Assembly (NCBI RefSeq): GCF_002078875.1
Contig: NC_034414.1
Coordinates: 32,569,311 to 32,633,310 of the forward strand
Source of the DNA: Numida meleagris
Lineage: Eukaryota; Chordata; Aves; Galliformes; Numididae
Length of the DNA stretch: 64,000 nt
Direction: 5' to 3'
Under the pieces are notes generated by a model. The model worked only from the letters and a program-made list of their open reading frames with translations, was not told where the DNA came from and searched no databases. How positions within the stretch are numbered: the first letter of the stretch is position 1; each line of letters starts with the position of its first letter. Shown piece after piece: positions 51,376 to 62,625 of the stretch. A program made the position numbers and the translations under genes.

Positions 51376-51582
51376 GAAAAAAATATCTAGATGTTCTAAA
51401 GTCAGTTGAATGCAGTGTTTCACAGAGATGCTGACTTTGATGTTCCAAAATTGTAAACAAAAATATTTACATGTCCTGGAATTTTAAATGTATTTCCATT
51501 TTTATTTTCAATGTGGCTAATAAAGGTCCTTCATCATTTTGTATGAGAAAAAGTTTCTGCCTTGAAACTCAGGAAAAAAATC

Positions 51583-51640
51583 TGAGAATCATAGGATGAC
51601 TTCGGTTAGAAGGGACTTCAAATATCATGTAGTTCAATTT
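51583..51640 (-). mobile_element. Short CR1 3' tail fragment
   Basis: AATCATAGGATGACTTCGGT then TAGAAGGGACTTCAAATATC matches the reverse complement of the CR1 terminus (normally 'aatcatagaat...ggttggaagggacc'). It is very short and diverged. Confidence 0.75.
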
Positions 51641-54520
51641 AATCTCATCTTCACATGTCTAGAGAGCATTTCAGTGCCGTCCCTTTCTGTTGTTTTCCTC
51701 AGTATGAAAAAATATTATGTCTTACCTGGGCAAGAATGATTTGGTTTGAATAGTGCCAAGCATGGTGGAGTTTTTGACAATATGCCAAATAGTTTGGAGT
51801 TACAGACCATATACAAAATTAAAAGAAGGACATCACTTGGCAGAAAAGCAACCACAAAGTTATTGTCTCTTTTTATTAGTTGGTTACAAAGGTTTTGTTA
51901 AGTATGTGTAGACTGATTAAAATTTGGATGCCCACATACTTGATAGCACCCTTAAAGGAGTTAAATTCTACCAAAGTTTTCTACGCACTTGGTGATTTGG
52001 GGAATTTAGATGTTGTTTCTTTAACTGTTATGTCAAATACTAATTTTGTCCTAAATGAATCAAAGATAATTATAATGAGATATATTCATGGTCTATTACT
52101 TTCATATCAGTATTTAAATGCAGGATCTATTATTGTCCCTGTTACACATGCATGAACCTACTGAATCTTGCTTCTGCTGGTTGACAGATGTGCTCATACT
52201 CTTGTCATTGGCTAGCCCTCTGAGAGTAAAAGAACTCTACCAGTCCCTTGAAGCCTATTACTCTTTAAAGACACCACAAACCACTTAGCAGTACCACCTA
52301 ACCACTCCCTCCAATCTCAAATCATTACACACAAACAGAAAACTATTATTTCAAAAAAAAAATCTACTCTATTTTCTTGTATATTATGTTGTCCAGAACA
52401 GTAACCTCATTACTGTAAAAATATCATTTTCTGAGTATTCCTTTTCCTCAAAGTGCCTGGGATTATCAGCATTTTTAGAGTTATATTATTAGGTTGCATA
52501 TTTGCAAAATGAAAATGTGGCAGAAAGATCAAGAAAGGGCCATTGGTATAGATAAAAACTGTTAACTCTTTCTGCTAGTGATGTCTTTTTATTGTTCTTT
52601 ATTTAACTTACTACTAAAATCAACAGATGATAGGTATACTCTTAATTTGTTTGCTCATTCAAATGTATTTTATTAGATTTTCCTATGGGGTGATGACAAT
52701 TCAATAATATTTCACAGAGAAATTGTAGACTTTCTTCTAGGCGTTTTTATATACATAAGATTATGCACATAAACACAGGATAGATTTTGCCAAAAATGTG
52801 AGTGCTTAGCTTTTACATTCTTTACTCAACATTGTAGCTTCTCATGGCTTAGAACAAACAAAATTTGTAGCATACCATAGCAGACTTTCAGCAGCCTTGA
52901 AATGCTTTCATCATTAACAAGCTCTGATGGCAGATTCACATTGATTTTTCCTTCATTTTTCTGTGTCATTTAATTTGTCAAACTTCTGAGGGATGATAGT
53001 GCTGTAAAACTATAATCCAGGTTTATGATATAAAATGGGCAGTAGATTTTAGCAACACCTCCTGGTTTTCCATATGTATGTGTATTTAAAAAATATGTTT
53101 ACTAAAATAAAACAACTCAAACACACTGTAATTGTTACTGATAGGAATTAAACAGGTTCAGTCCCATACCAAACGTAAGAAAGCTGTATGAAATACTAAG
53201 TGAAATACTATGAAATACTAATACCACTCAAAAGGAATAAGTGTAAAGTAGCTTACATACAAATCTTCTCCGACACCTCTTCACACTTCCTCAAAGGAGC
53301 CTGTCTTAACTACATATTTGTATAACATAAAAGCATTTCATTTTTTAACAGCAGCTTTTAAGATGATTGTAATGATTTTTAAACCTTCAGAGAATGATGT
53401 GTCCTACCATTTCTCATACAGAAATTTACCTAGTGCCACCAGCACACAGAATCCCTTTCCACAATACTATGCTCTGAGTAAGTCAAAAAAGTGATATGTT
53501 ACATGTTAAAATATATCATATATTTATATAAAGACGTACTAGTAGACACTGAACTGTAAACATAATCCTGGATACCAATTACCCCAGAATTTTTAATAAT
53601 CATGGAACTTTTAGAACCTAGTAGAAACAGCTTTGAAGAAATCCATTAAGGAAGAGATTGTGTCACTGAAGATGTTTGTGTAATTTATAAAATATGCCTG
53701 CTTGTAATATTATTGTAACATTACAGTTCAATATATATTTGGATGGTACAATAAAATATTAAAATAAATGCACTGTAAATATAAATATATTACATATTTG
53801 TATACAAAATTAAATGGATTTTTAATGCAGGGGAACTTGTTCTCATGGCAGAGTTGTTTCTAAACAGAAAAGTTACAGTGGTGGGGGAAAAGGCTGAAGA
53901 TTACCAGCATAATTGTTCTGTTTCAGAAATAGGTGAGTTAAAAAAAAATCCTTTGAAAGAGAAGGATGTTACGTATCCTATTGGAAATATGAGATCACAG
54001 TTGTAAAGGTTGAAGATTTGCTGCTAGACAAATATAGAATCTTGTATTTATTTTTTTTTTCTAATAGAAATATCTTGCTAGAGAGCACGTTGACATTTTT
54101 TGGTTCTAAAGAGCTGGACTAATTCCAATTAATGTAATTATACTGTTACCTACTTCTCTGCACTTTCAGGTACTTTCATCATTCTTATTTCACATCCTGT
54201 CCAGAACTACAGAAGGTTTCTGTATTAACAACACCTATGTTCTAAATAGAGTGAAGTGACTTTTTTATTTTTACCAAAATCATTGTCTAAGTTCTAGATT
54301 CATGCAAACTGAAATTAATCTAATTTTTGCTAAATTACCTGCAAAAGAAATTTAATTTAAGAAGAAATACGACATAGAAAATTCTTTTCTTGTTCAATTG
54401 AACATTACACTTGACTCAGTGGTTGTTTTTCAATTTTATGGTTCACTGAAAATTTTGTGATTAACATGCTTAGAATGAATGATGAATCTATCTATTATTT
54501 AAATAAATAGAATATCAATC
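51641..54520. other. Unique AT-rich non-coding stretch
   Basis: No gene recognised. It contains a short GAAATACTA repeat at about 53193-53222 and AT-rich simple sequence near 53510-53810. Confidence 0.55.
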
Positions 54521-55076
54521 TACAAAGGCTGTTTCAAGATGCCTCTTATCTTATTATGTTGGTCCACGACATCAGAGGCGGATGTTGGTGATATGGCAGT
54601 AGGGGTTGAACCTTTCTGCCAATATTCTGTTACGTTTTGTTGCCATGCAACAGATGGCATCTGAGGGGCACTCTGACAAAATGGCGTCTGACATGGAATA
54701 TTTTCCAAGTGAAGGTGCGCAGTCAAATTCCTCCATGTGGAAAGAATTGTACCCATTGATATTCATCAAAGCTTGCTGAACATTTATGGAAACGATATGG
54801 ATATTTATGGATGTGAGCACAGTGAGATGGTGGATGGTGCTTTTCAGCAGTAGTGACAGTGGGTCGCCTTTGCTGGTGCAGATTTTTATGTGTGACATAC
54901 ATGCAGGCTCTTGTTCACCGCTGGTGAAAATGTATGTCTAATCATACTGTCTGTGTTGAAAAATAGTGTTTTGTAGCTGAAAATTTGCTCTATCAAATAG
55001 TGCTATAACACTTTTTTATCTGTTGCAGTTTCCATGGAAATAAATAGGAGGTATTACTTTTGCAGTGACTGATGTA
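54521..55076 (+). mobile_element. Internally deleted mariner element (Galluhop/Mariner1_GG-like), copy B
   Basis: This is opposite in orientation to copies A and C. The ends are TACAAAGGCTGTTTCAAGAT and ATTACTTTTGCAGTGACTGA, diverged inverted repeats with TA near each tip. On the plus strand the transposase N-terminus is readable in pieces (IVPIDIHQSLLNIYG around 54750, then VSTVRWWM). It runs on to residues corresponding to the far C-terminal end, with the catalytic core deleted. Stops and small indels interrupt it. Confidence 0.83.
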
Positions 55077-55727
55077 GATATGGTTTCAGTAGGCAATGAA
55101 ATGTTCTTAATGGATTATTTGCAATTTTATGGCATCAGACATAATACCTGGCAAAGGACTGAAGCCTAATCTGAAAGGTGAGACAGATACTTGCCTTGCT
55201 GTCCAGGCGAAATGTGAGACAATTTCACCTGTACTCATGGTACTGCTGGAAAGTGGAAACCCTTGGACTCTTCACACACTATTGTCTAAATAAGGCCTAA
55301 ATGGTGAAATGTATCTATGTGGCTCCATTTCTAAGCATACAAAATCCTATGAATGTAAATACCAAAGAAACTCTCTGGTCTGGTGAAGTCAAAGTTTTTC
55401 TCCATTGTATTGAGACACAGGACACCATGATAGGCCTAACGGCAGTTAAAGTGACACAATGGTTAGGGTGTGTAACCAGCTGACACCAGCCTTCCTTTTC
55501 TAGGAACCTCAAGTTAATAGCTGAAGGCAGATGGATGTGAAAATGTAAATGAAATGTCAGTCCAGAGAAATTCAGGCCCAGACTAACAACAGAGTTTATG
55601 TTATTTTAAAATAATTCTGCACTGTATTGGCTTTATAGCACTGATTTCATCTAAAATATATTCAGAAAGCTACTGAGAAAGTCAACATTTTAAAAACTGG
55701 AAAAAAACCCCACAACATTACAATTCA
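55077..55727. other. Unique spacer
   Basis: Nothing recognised apart from short unrelated ORFs. Confidence 0.55.
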
Positions 55728-55945
55728 TAGAATCTCAGAATCTTAGGAGTTGGAAGGGGCCTCCATAGATCTTCTAGTCCAACCCACCTGCTAAAGCAGG
55801 TTTCCTACAGTAAGTTGCATAAGAAAGCATCCAGGAGGGTTTTGAGTATCTCCAGAGAAGGAAACTCCATAAAATTTCTGGGCAGCTTGTTCCAGTGCTC
55901 TGTCATCCTCAAAGCTAAGAAGATTTTCCTCCTATTGCTCCGCAC
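55728..55945 (-). mobile_element. CR1 3' fragment, first of two juxtaposed copies
   Basis: It begins TAGAATCTCAGAATCTTAGG and continues GGAGTTGGAAGGGGCCTCCA, then CACCTGCTAAAGCAGG, the same 3' region as the CR1 at 252. It stops around 55945, where a different CR1 type takes over. Confidence 0.88.
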
Positions 55946-56235
55946 AGGATTATCCAAAAATCAAGCCATATGTCTGAGAGTGTTGTCCAGATCCTTCTTG
56001 AACTCCAGCAGCTTGGTGACATAACCATTGCCCTGGAGAGCCTGTTCCAGTGCACAACCACCCTCTGGTGAAGAACCTTGTCCTGATATCCTTCCTGACC
56101 TTAGTGAGGAGCTGTAGGCCATGACTGGGCCTCCTCCTCGGTTCTTCTTCTCTGGGCTGAACAAACCAAGGGACCTCAGCTACTCATAAGACGTCTTCCC
56201 CTCGAGACCCTTTAACATCTTTGCAACCCAGTGAG
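55946..56235 (-). mobile_element. CR1 fragment of a different subfamily, second of two juxtaposed copies
   Basis: From CAGGATTATCCAAAAATCAA the sequence follows another CR1 3' region. It has the recognisable stretches TCCAGATCCTTCTTGAACTC, GAGCCTGTTCCAGTGC and AACCACCCTCTGGTGAAGAA, then a remnant of coding sequence to about 56235. Its own 3' end is missing, so either the first copy inserted into it or the two were joined by deletion. Confidence 0.8.
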
Positions 56236-56808
56236 AGTTAGTACCTATCAGGACCATATCATGTTTTAGCAGTAAACACACTCCATTTGTGATCTCTGTC
56301 ATCTAATGCCATTTTCTCACTACTAGATATGCCATGTAACCAGGTCAAAAACAAATTAGAATGTAGCCCCAACAGACATATACATCAAACATAAATCCTT
56401 AAGAAATCATCATGACTGAAAAAGTCTAAAGTGAAACTATGCCTAAGTTTTGAAGATGCTACCATTAAAAATATTCTTTGTTCACTTTAAAACATGGGAG
56501 ATTATTTGTAGGATATTTTCCTCTTGTTTCTGTATTTCAGATGTCTTACTGATCACATCAGCCAGCTTCCGGTTTCTAAACCATAATCTAATTAGCATAA
56601 AAGAAACCTCACATCTTACCAGATCTTTTCTGTTCTCAGATTTAAGCATTTCTGCTTTGACCTTGTTTGCCAGCAGCAAAAGAAACAACACATTTTCAGA
56701 GTGCTATTCCAGAAAGAATCAAAGGGTACAGTGCTTTCATGCTTGTTTCCACAAGAGTAGTTTCTTCTAAATTATATTTTAGTAACTAGTTAAATGTGTG
56801 GATATACA
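56236..56808. other. Unique spacer
   Basis: No gene recognised. A 106-codon plus ORF at 56450-56770 and its antisense partner have no family resemblance. Confidence 0.55.
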
Positions 56809-57911
56809 TAGGTTGCGCCTAAAGTAATGCCTCCTATTTATTTCCTTGGAAACTATATGTCAACGATTTACGGGCTGGTTTGGCCCAGTTCCGTGACTAA
56901 TGGGGCGGGGGACCCACGGACCCATGCCCTGGGAAAGAGAAAAGGGAAAAAGGGTAGGGAGATGGGCCTAGAAACAAAACAGTGGCAACGATCTGAGGAG
57001 AAATAAACTAATTTACTAAATAAGATATCGGAATGCAAAATAATATAATACAATATAATTACAATTTAAGCTAATAAATCCAATAAAATGAGAGAGTGTC
57101 CAAAATTAAGGTAGGCCTTACTCTAATGCTGAAGGCGAGATGGCTGGGGAGCAAGATGCTGCCGGGACGAGAGACAGGCAGAGAAGAGTGAACGTCTCGT
57201 GATATGCAAACAGTTTTATCTTTCCCTCTGACCGGAAAGCGGGGCAGCAAAGTCCTCTGGGAAATGTAGTTCTTCTGAGGACCAGGTACCCGCAACTATC
57301 CATGCTCCATGCTCCATGCAACTGGAGCATTAACTCTTTAGCTCCCAATGCAATACATGATGTTATGATGTGGAATACCAATAACCAAAAATCATAAAAC
57401 CATGACACTATACAAACTGCACAATAATACTATTTGATAGAGCAAATTCTCAGGTGCAAAATAAAATTCTTCAACATTGCTGCCAGTGTTAACTACAAAT
57501 TTTCACCAGCAATGAACAAGAGCCTGCATGCTCAGAAAAATTTGCACAGCCATCCGGAGCACGGCTTGTTTTTCATGTCACTGTTGTCACTGTTGATATG
57601 ACAACCCACACCTCACTATGGTCACACCCACAGTTTGGTCACCATAAAAGTTCAGCAAATGTCAATGAACATCAGTGGGTACCATTTTTTTCACATGGAG
57701 GAATTAAATGTTACATCTTTGCTTCATATTCACTTCCATGTCAGATACCTTTTTGTCAGATTGCCCCTCTGCTGCCATCTGTTATATGGCAACAGAATGT
57801 AGCAAAATGTTGGCAGGAAGGTTCAGTCTCTGCTGCCATACCAGCAACATCCACTTCTGATATTGTGGGCCAACAAAATTATACAGGAGGCACTAATTTT
57901 ATGAACTTCTG
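56809..57911 (-). mobile_element. Internally deleted mariner element, copy C, split by a solo LTR
   Basis: The left end, TAGGTTGCGCCTAAAGTAAT followed by GCCTCCTATTT, is the best-preserved terminal repeat of the three copies. The right end, AGGAGGCACTAATTTTATGA, is decayed. The body runs from 56809 to 56857 and resumes at 57408, and aligns with copies A and B on either side of the inserted LTR (CTATTTGATAGAGCAAATTC at about 57431 matches copy A at about 5896). The transposase remnant is on the minus strand. Confidence 0.87.
56858..57407 (-). mobile_element. Solo LTR, 550 bp, inserted in mariner copy C
   Basis: The plus-strand boundaries are TGTCAACGATTTACGG at 56858 and CCATGACA ending at 57407. 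It is flanked by a perfect 5-bp target duplication, CTATA (56853-56857 and 57408-57412). This fixes the ends of the whole family and its 5-bp duplication length. It carries the longer-subfamily segment, with a small CCATGCT tandem at about 57300-57319. No retroviral genes. Confidence 0.95.
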
Positions 57912-59392
57912 AATCTTTCAAAGTTGTCATCAATGCTAGTTATGTATCATATCTACTCTTTTGTGATCTATGCATTTTTAATAAGGAGAAAACAAGGACC
58001 CCTCTAACCGCTTTTCTGAAAAGAAACCGATAGGAATTGCAGTCTAATTTGGAAGCTTGCACATTCACAATGTTCTCTTCTCCAAATGTTATCTTCTCCA
58101 AAGATTTTGAGCTAGAATGGGAAGTAAGCATTGTATCTCTACGGATAATGCATTCAGGAGCTAAAGATTTCCAGATATTTCCAGATACCGTGTTTTCCTC
58201 TACAGGCTGCAGGAAAAACAGGCTCACTGGAGTCTGTCAAGAGATGTGCTTTTAAGAAACATTGCTTTTGATGTATCAGTACTTTCCCCAAAACATTTTT
58301 GTTTTGTCTGAAAAGTCCCAGCCAAATGCGTATCATCACCCTTGGTGTCCTTAGTTCTGGTGCTCTGTCCTGCTTCACCAGGTACTGACTGCTGTCTCCT
58401 CTGTTGATGATTAGTCAGGACAAATTTTCTGGGAGAGAAAGTACCCCAAGGTGACTTTCTGTCTGACAGAAAATTGACCATAAAAGCACAATGCAATTTT
58501 TGCTTTGGGTGTATTCTCCATTTAAGAACATGCACATGCCCATCTACAGAGAGTCTATCTGGACTTTCTGTTGTGTGGAGGCTCATACTGTATTTCATCT
58601 ATGCACCTCAGAAACTCCAATATTTGGGAAAATGTGTCACTTCTTATCAGCTATTCAGAGAAAACATATAAATATTACTGATTTCACAGTAATGTTATGA
58701 TCCATTTTGTGTCATTTAAATTTTTGAGAGCATTGCCAATTTGTCTTGCAGTAGCATGAATCACTGTTTGAATGGTACGTTGATTTCTTTTGATGGGAAC
58801 AGGTATGTCTTCTGAGCTCATGGGGGGACGGTAAAAAAGTCTTGAGCTCCTCGGTGTTAATCTGAGACTTCACTGCAAAGTGTTTACTAATGACAAGAGA
58901 GTGTACCATAACTTTGACGTCTACATTTGCAGGTATGTTGTATATCATCCTTTCTATTGTCACGTAGTCTGCATGGAAAGCCCCACTAATGTTGAGGAGC
59001 AGTTCAAGTGTGTAGTGGACAGAGAGCAGATACAATGAAAAAATCCATATTAAAGAAACTTTGATCGCATTCTAGGTGAATAATGCTCAGGTCAATTTGG
59101 GAAAGTTTATCATCTCATTCTCATAATTCTATTATGCATATAATGGAAGCCATGTTATTGTTAATGTCTTTCATTTAAAGGTGCGTTGGTGCATGTTCTT
59201 CACAGTGCATATTATGTTAATATGTGTAGCCCTCAGACTTCTAGAACTACTTTTGAAGCAAACCTATTCTCCATTACCTGTTTTCACGTAGGGGTGGTGT
59301 CTCACTTGTGCTTGTACACAGCATAGTTTGGTTCAGAATCTGCAGACACAAGCTTATCTCTCCAAAAAACCCTCTTAGTTTACAACTGAAAG
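57912..59392. other. Non-coding or unrecognised stretch with several long minus-strand ORFs
   Basis: Three minus-strand ORFs of 95-124 codons lie close together (59035-58712, 58598-58224, 58227-57940). Their translations are mixed in composition but show no family I recognise, and they occupy different frames. A decayed retrocopy or non-coding exon is possible, as is chance. Confidence 0.35.
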
Positions 59393-59592
59393 AGTCATAG
59401 AATCACAGAGTAGCTTGGGTTGGAAGACATCTTAAAGATCACCTATTTCCACCCCCCTCTTGTTGCGGGCAGGTTTGCTGCCTAGTAGATGACACTGCTC
59501 AGGGCCCCCTCCAACCTGGTCTTGAACATTTCCAGGGATGGGACATCCACAGCTTTTCTGAGCAACCTGTTCCAGTGTCTCACCACCCTAAA
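59393..59592 (-). mobile_element. CR1 3' fragment
   Basis: GAGTCATAGAATCACAGAGT, TTGGGTTGGAAGACATCTTA and, further in, CCTCCAACCTGGTCTTGAAC, CAGGGATGGGACATCCACAG and AACCTGTTCCAGTGTCTCAC are the standard reverse-complement landmarks of a CR1 3' end. Truncated after about 200 bp. Confidence 0.93.
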
Positions 59593-60776
59593 TCCTAAAT
59601 GGATTGTTGCTTATGGCAGCACTGAACTGCTAAAGCTCTCTTCCCAGGTTTCCCATCTGTAAAGCAAAAATACAGAGGATAAAGGAACACCCTGTAGCAC
59701 ATTCAATCATTGTTTTCATTGGTTAAGTCTAGTTTAAATAATGAGGAGTATACCTATGCCTGCACAAAATGCAACCAATTGCTTTGCTTTTCACTCAGCC
59801 CCTTAGAATATACCATTATGCCCAAGCATCTTAACGTTGCTAACCTCTGTAAAATGCAATAGGAAAAACTGGCCTAAATAAATGAAATGTAGATCTGCCT
59901 TTTATTAATTTCATTTTTTATCTTCTTGTATACAGACGTTTGACAGCTGTGACATTCATGGGCAACGCATTTGAAAAAGAAGGCATAAATATTCAGAGAC
60001 ATATTAGAATGCTGTTCAGTGTAAGCACCTGTCTACTTAGTGTTGACAGAAAATCATTTACTTTGCTTTATGCATGTTCTCTCCAGAGACTACAGAGGTC
60101 CTATTTTATTTAAAGGGCTGGTCCCAACATTGGTGCTAGCTCTGGAAAATGCAATATGTACAGCTAATTATATTTTTAAGGAAAAAATTTTGGTTTATAT
60201 TTTTAAGGAAAATTTTTGGTTTATATTTTTAATAATACTTAAACAATTTTTTCGATGTCTACTTCAGAATCTCTTTCCCTTGAGTAACTGAAGGGAAAAG
60301 GGAAAAAGGAATGAAGATTAGAAAATGTATGACCTCATGATGTCTTTATTTATGACAATAGAAAGGATGATATAAAACATACAACACGATGAAAGTCATA
60401 GATCAAAATATATACATAACCAAAAAGTAATCATTGTCCAGTCTTCCATTCAATGTCCATAACTCATACAAGTAGTTCCACTAACTTTAAGAATTGAAAT
60501 AAATAGAACTAGTTCATATAAGCGTTAGGGAAATAAGTCCTCAATGCTAAGGTGTTTTTATAAACTAAGTCATTATGAAACATAGTTCTTCCACTTCTTG
60601 ATAGTTTGCCCAGAAGCCCACTGGAAAGAACAATTACTCAATGCCTAGGATTGCTGCAGCTCTCAAAAACAAACAAAAAATCATCTTGAGCAAAATAAGC
60701 ACATACATGAAAAATAAGGAAGTGATCAATCTTAAGCCTGAAAGATTCTAAATTCCTTAGCATGCACTTCTCAAGT
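59593..60776. other. Unique AT-rich spacer
   Basis: No gene recognised. It contains a 27-bp tandem repeat at 60169-60236. Confidence 0.55.
60169..60236 (+). repeat. 27-bp tandem repeat, about 2.5 units
   Basis: TATATTTTTAAGGAAAAAAT...GGTT starts at 60169, 60196 and (partial, after a 1-bp loss) 60222. Confidence 0.9.
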
Positions 60777-61226
60777 GGGAGAAGGAGAGGAGGGGCGAGG
60801 TGGGAAGGGAAGGGGAGGAGAGGAGAGGGGAGACGAGAGGAGAAAAGGAAAAGAAAAGAAAGAAAAGAAAAAAGGAAAGGGGAAGGGGAAGGGGAAGAAG
60901 GGGAAGGGGAAGANNNNNNNNNNNNNNNNNNNNNNNNNNNNNNNNNNNNNNNNNNNNNNNNNNNNNNNNNNNNNNNNNNNNNNNNNNNNNNNNNNNNNNN
61001 NNNNNNNNNNNNNNNNNNNNNNNNNNNNNNNNNNNNNNNNNNNNNNNNNNNNNNNNNNNNNNNNNNNNNNNNNNNNNNNNNNNNNNNNNNNNNNNNNNNN
61101 NNNNNNNNNNNNNNNNNNGGAAAGGAAAGGAAAGGAAAGGAAAGGAAAGGAAAGGAAAGGAAAGGAAAGGAAAGGAAAGGAAAGGAAAGGAAAGGAAAGG
61201 AAAGGAAAGGAAAGGAGAGAAAGCTC
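60777..61226 (+). repeat. Long polypurine microsatellite tract with assembly gap
   Basis: The plus strand is almost pure A/G on both sides of the gap. The left side has mixed GGGGAA/GGAGA/AAAGG units; the right side is a clean (GGAAA)n array of about 19 units to about 61215. Long ORFs here in both orientations, with X residues, are artefacts of the periodic repeat. Confidence 0.95.
60914..61118. other. Assembly gap (205 N)
   Basis: A run of N inside the purine tract. The true repeat length is unknown; sequencing or assembly probably failed on this tract. Confidence 0.99.
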
Positions 61227-62443
61227 AACGTGAGGACAAATTTTTGGCTGAACATTTCATTCCATTTTATTTTACCTGACGTGAGTATGTAATGATGTTA
61301 ACTCAGGCCTGATCACATAGTGTGGGCGAGTGGGGGAGGTTTGAAGAGATCATAAAAATCTTCAGAGAAGCCTAAGAAGCTACAAAACCTTACAATGCTG
61401 CCACCTATAGACCAAAAGTGACAATATCAGCTCCTCACAGTCGTTCCGCGTGGCACACGTAAGAGAAAAAAAAACAATGTAAAAGGAGCAGGAATGTATG
61501 AACAATTTTAGTCTCCTTCATATGGTTGATTCACCCGGTGAACTGATGGAACAGCTACTTTGGTTTATCTAGCTCAATGCTTTCTATAATTTAATTAGGA
61601 TCATCACACAGCAACCTAACCTGTCTACAGAAATTACAAGCTGAAATTCCAGACCCCATATGTATCTTTTGCTCAATTAAAGCTAAGCAGTTTTTCATAG
61701 AAAGATTTTTTCTTTTCCCTTAAAGTGCACACAAGGAGCAATGGAGCGTGATAGGACTCTTTTTTTCCCTCACATTGAGGTACAATTATGTAAAGTCAGT
61801 AACATTGAGAATACTTGCTGAAATAAAAAATTTACACTGCTGTTGCAGATATTTAGACCTGTCATTTTTAAGATATTGGCACAATTTTCTTATGTTATGG
61901 GAGAAACATGGGTTATTAGGCCTAATGTTTTCAAATATTTTCATGACACACTCCTAATATTAGCACTTATTATTAAAACATAAATAGTCTAGAAAATTAA
62001 TTTCTAAAATCTATTTGGAAATAATCGTATGTATTTACACCCACAAATGGCCTTGGTGTTTACTTTTAAGCAATATATGTATTTATATAATTGATTAGTA
62101 TTGCTATCTTATTGTCATTCCTGGTGAGCTCTCTCCCTTTTCAATTCCACGGTCCTGACTAAGAAGTTAATTCACTCAGCTGGAAGAAAGTAGTCCCTTA
62201 ATTATTTTACATGTCTTCTCTTATTAAAAACAAAACAAAGCAAGTAAACAAAAACAACAACAAACCAAAACTAAAACATTCCTCACCTAATCTGCCAATG
62301 CTGTACTATTTTACAGAAAGGAAAACAAGATGACTAATGGCCTCATGGAGGTGGGATTTTAAGTCATGGACTAGCTGAAGATCACAGAGGCATGAACAAG
62401 TCCTAGGTACCTTTTCCTACTCCCAAGACTAATTCTACATTAG

Positions 62444-62462
62444 AGACTACATTCTGTAGTCT
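62444..62462. repeat. 7-bp inverted repeat with 5-nt loop
   Basis: AGACTAC-ATTCT-GTAGTCT, perfect. It immediately precedes the CTACATTCTACATTACA repeats and probably arose with them. Confidence 0.85.
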
Positions 62463-62483
62463 ACATTCTACATTACAAGACTA

Positions 62484-62625
62484 CATTCTACATTACAGTC
62501 ACTGAATAAAATGCAGAAGTTGCACACTGAGAGAAATCAAAGTGAGTAATTCTGCATTCTACATTACAGTCTCTGAATAAAATGCAGAAGTTGCACACTG
62601 AAAGAAATCAAAGTGGGCAGAAATG
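62484..62625 (+). repeat. 71-bp tandem duplication
   Basis: Unit 1 starts CATTCTACATTACAGTCACT at 62484 and unit 2 CATTCTACATTACAGTCTCT at 62555. They share AATGCAGAAGTTGCACACTG and AAATCAAAGTG, with only a few substitutions. A shorter CTACATTCTACATTACA repeat sits just upstream (62461-62477). Confidence 0.92.

Larger units (their letters stand above)
46501..51577. other. Unique AT-rich non-coding stretch
   Basis: No gene recognised. It contains T-runs near 46507, a short ATTGTAATGTTGTA-type tandem repeat at 47776-47823, a 22-bp tandem duplication at 49454-49496, a (TA)/(CT) palindromic patch at about 50503-50548 and the C11A10 block at 51355-51375. Confidence 0.55.

Noticed and set aside
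60638..61292. Long ORFs of Gly/Lys/Glu/Arg or Ser/Phe/Leu repeats on both strands
   Set aside because: Products of a 5-bp periodic microsatellite with an N gap; five-base periodicity keeps several frames open without any coding meaning.
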